Assembly (NCBI GenBank): GCA_008360955.1
Contig: LUCM01005711.1
Coordinates: 41,474 to 105,473 of the forward strand
Length of the DNA: 64,000 nt
From: Fasciolopsis buskii
Lineage: Eukaryota > Platyhelminthes > Trematoda > Plagiorchiida > Fasciolidae
Direction: 5' to 3'
Positions within the stretch are counted from its first letter, which is position 1, and the number at the start of each line of letters is the position of its first letter. Of this stretch, positions 63,951-64,000 are shown one piece after another. Made by a program: the position numbers and the translations under genes. The notes beneath the pieces were generated by a model. That model was not told the DNA's origin. It did not search any database and worked only from the letters and a program-made list of their open reading frames with translations.

Positions 63951-64000
63951 TACGTGGTCCAGTTCTGGACAGAACCGCGCCAGTGGTAGTTAACTGCAAT

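Larger units (their letters stand above)
61534..64000 (-). mobile_element. well-preserved RTE-type non-LTR retrotransposon, runs off the right edge
   Basis: Minus strand, with the 5' end beyond 64000. The last endonuclease motif SDHAL (VESDHALLLM, 63949-63920) is followed by linker, RT, connection and C-terminal domain ending at a stop near 61733, a roughly 180-base 3' UTR, and a (GAT)n tail (plus strand tcatcatcatcatcatc, 61534-61550), the short-repeat tail typical of RTE elements. Only a few lesions were seen: a TAG at 63598-63596, a frameshift near 63220, one near 62435, a TAG at 62364-62362 and a frameshift near 62165. It is the least decayed of the elements here. Confidence 0.85.

Overview
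The window looks like intronic and intergenic DNA from a large, repeat-rich flatworm genome, most probably a digenean fluke. The basis is short exons with GT-AG borders scattered over tens of kilobases, tRNA-derived SINEs, and decayed RTE-type, CR1-type and Penelope-like retroelements plus a CsRn1-type Ty3/gypsy element, a mix typical of trematodes. The genus cannot be fixed from the sequence. Nothing prokaryotic is present: no operons, rRNA or CRISPR.

Host genes. Only three exons are well supported, all on the + strand. One 224-nt exon (43602-43825) encodes leucine-rich repeats resembling LRRCC1, a centriole-associated leucine-rich-repeat/coiled-coil protein. An 849-nt Ser-rich exon (52119-52967) has intact splice borders and ends in a phase that fits the next exon. 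That next exon (59427-59821) encodes the first two C2H2 fingers of a YY1/Pho-type DNA-binding protein and ends at a clean donor. Fingers 3 and 4 must lie beyond base 64000. The 6.5-kb intron between these two exons holds a gutted LTR retrotransposon.

Layout. 1-12.9 kb: no recognisable genes, but a 2,074-bp direct duplication whose copies meet at a single N (3284-5357 and 5359-7432, probably an unmerged contig overlap), and a tRNA-like repeat on the minus strand near 10.45 kb. 12.9-15.1 kb: a near full-length but shattered RTE-type element. 19.4-20.65 kb: a Penelope-like remnant with reverse-transcriptase and GIY-YIG traces. 27.2-28.8 kb: another RTE-type remnant. 31.93-32.25 kb: a near-perfect fold-back element with 15-bp flanking direct repeats. 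33.6-34.65 kb: degenerate Val/Asp-coding repeat DNA. 36.7-39.45 kb: a CR1-like non-LTR element on the minus strand, interrupted by a 641-base N gap. 39.6-40.4 kb: a second Penelope-like 5' fragment. 41.0 and 43.4 kb: two copies of one SINE. 45.0-48.3 kb: three nested or adjacent RTE-type fragments. 49.9-51.5 kb: a possible LTR/primer-binding site and RTE scraps. 56.7-58.7 kb: the CsRn1-like element with gag and part of protease, then only the integrase tail. 61.5-64.0 kb: the best-preserved RTE-type element, on the minus strand and running off the right edge.

Almost all other open reading frames are 60-130 codons without recognisable domains and are best read as chance. All homology calls come from reading motifs by eye; no search was run.
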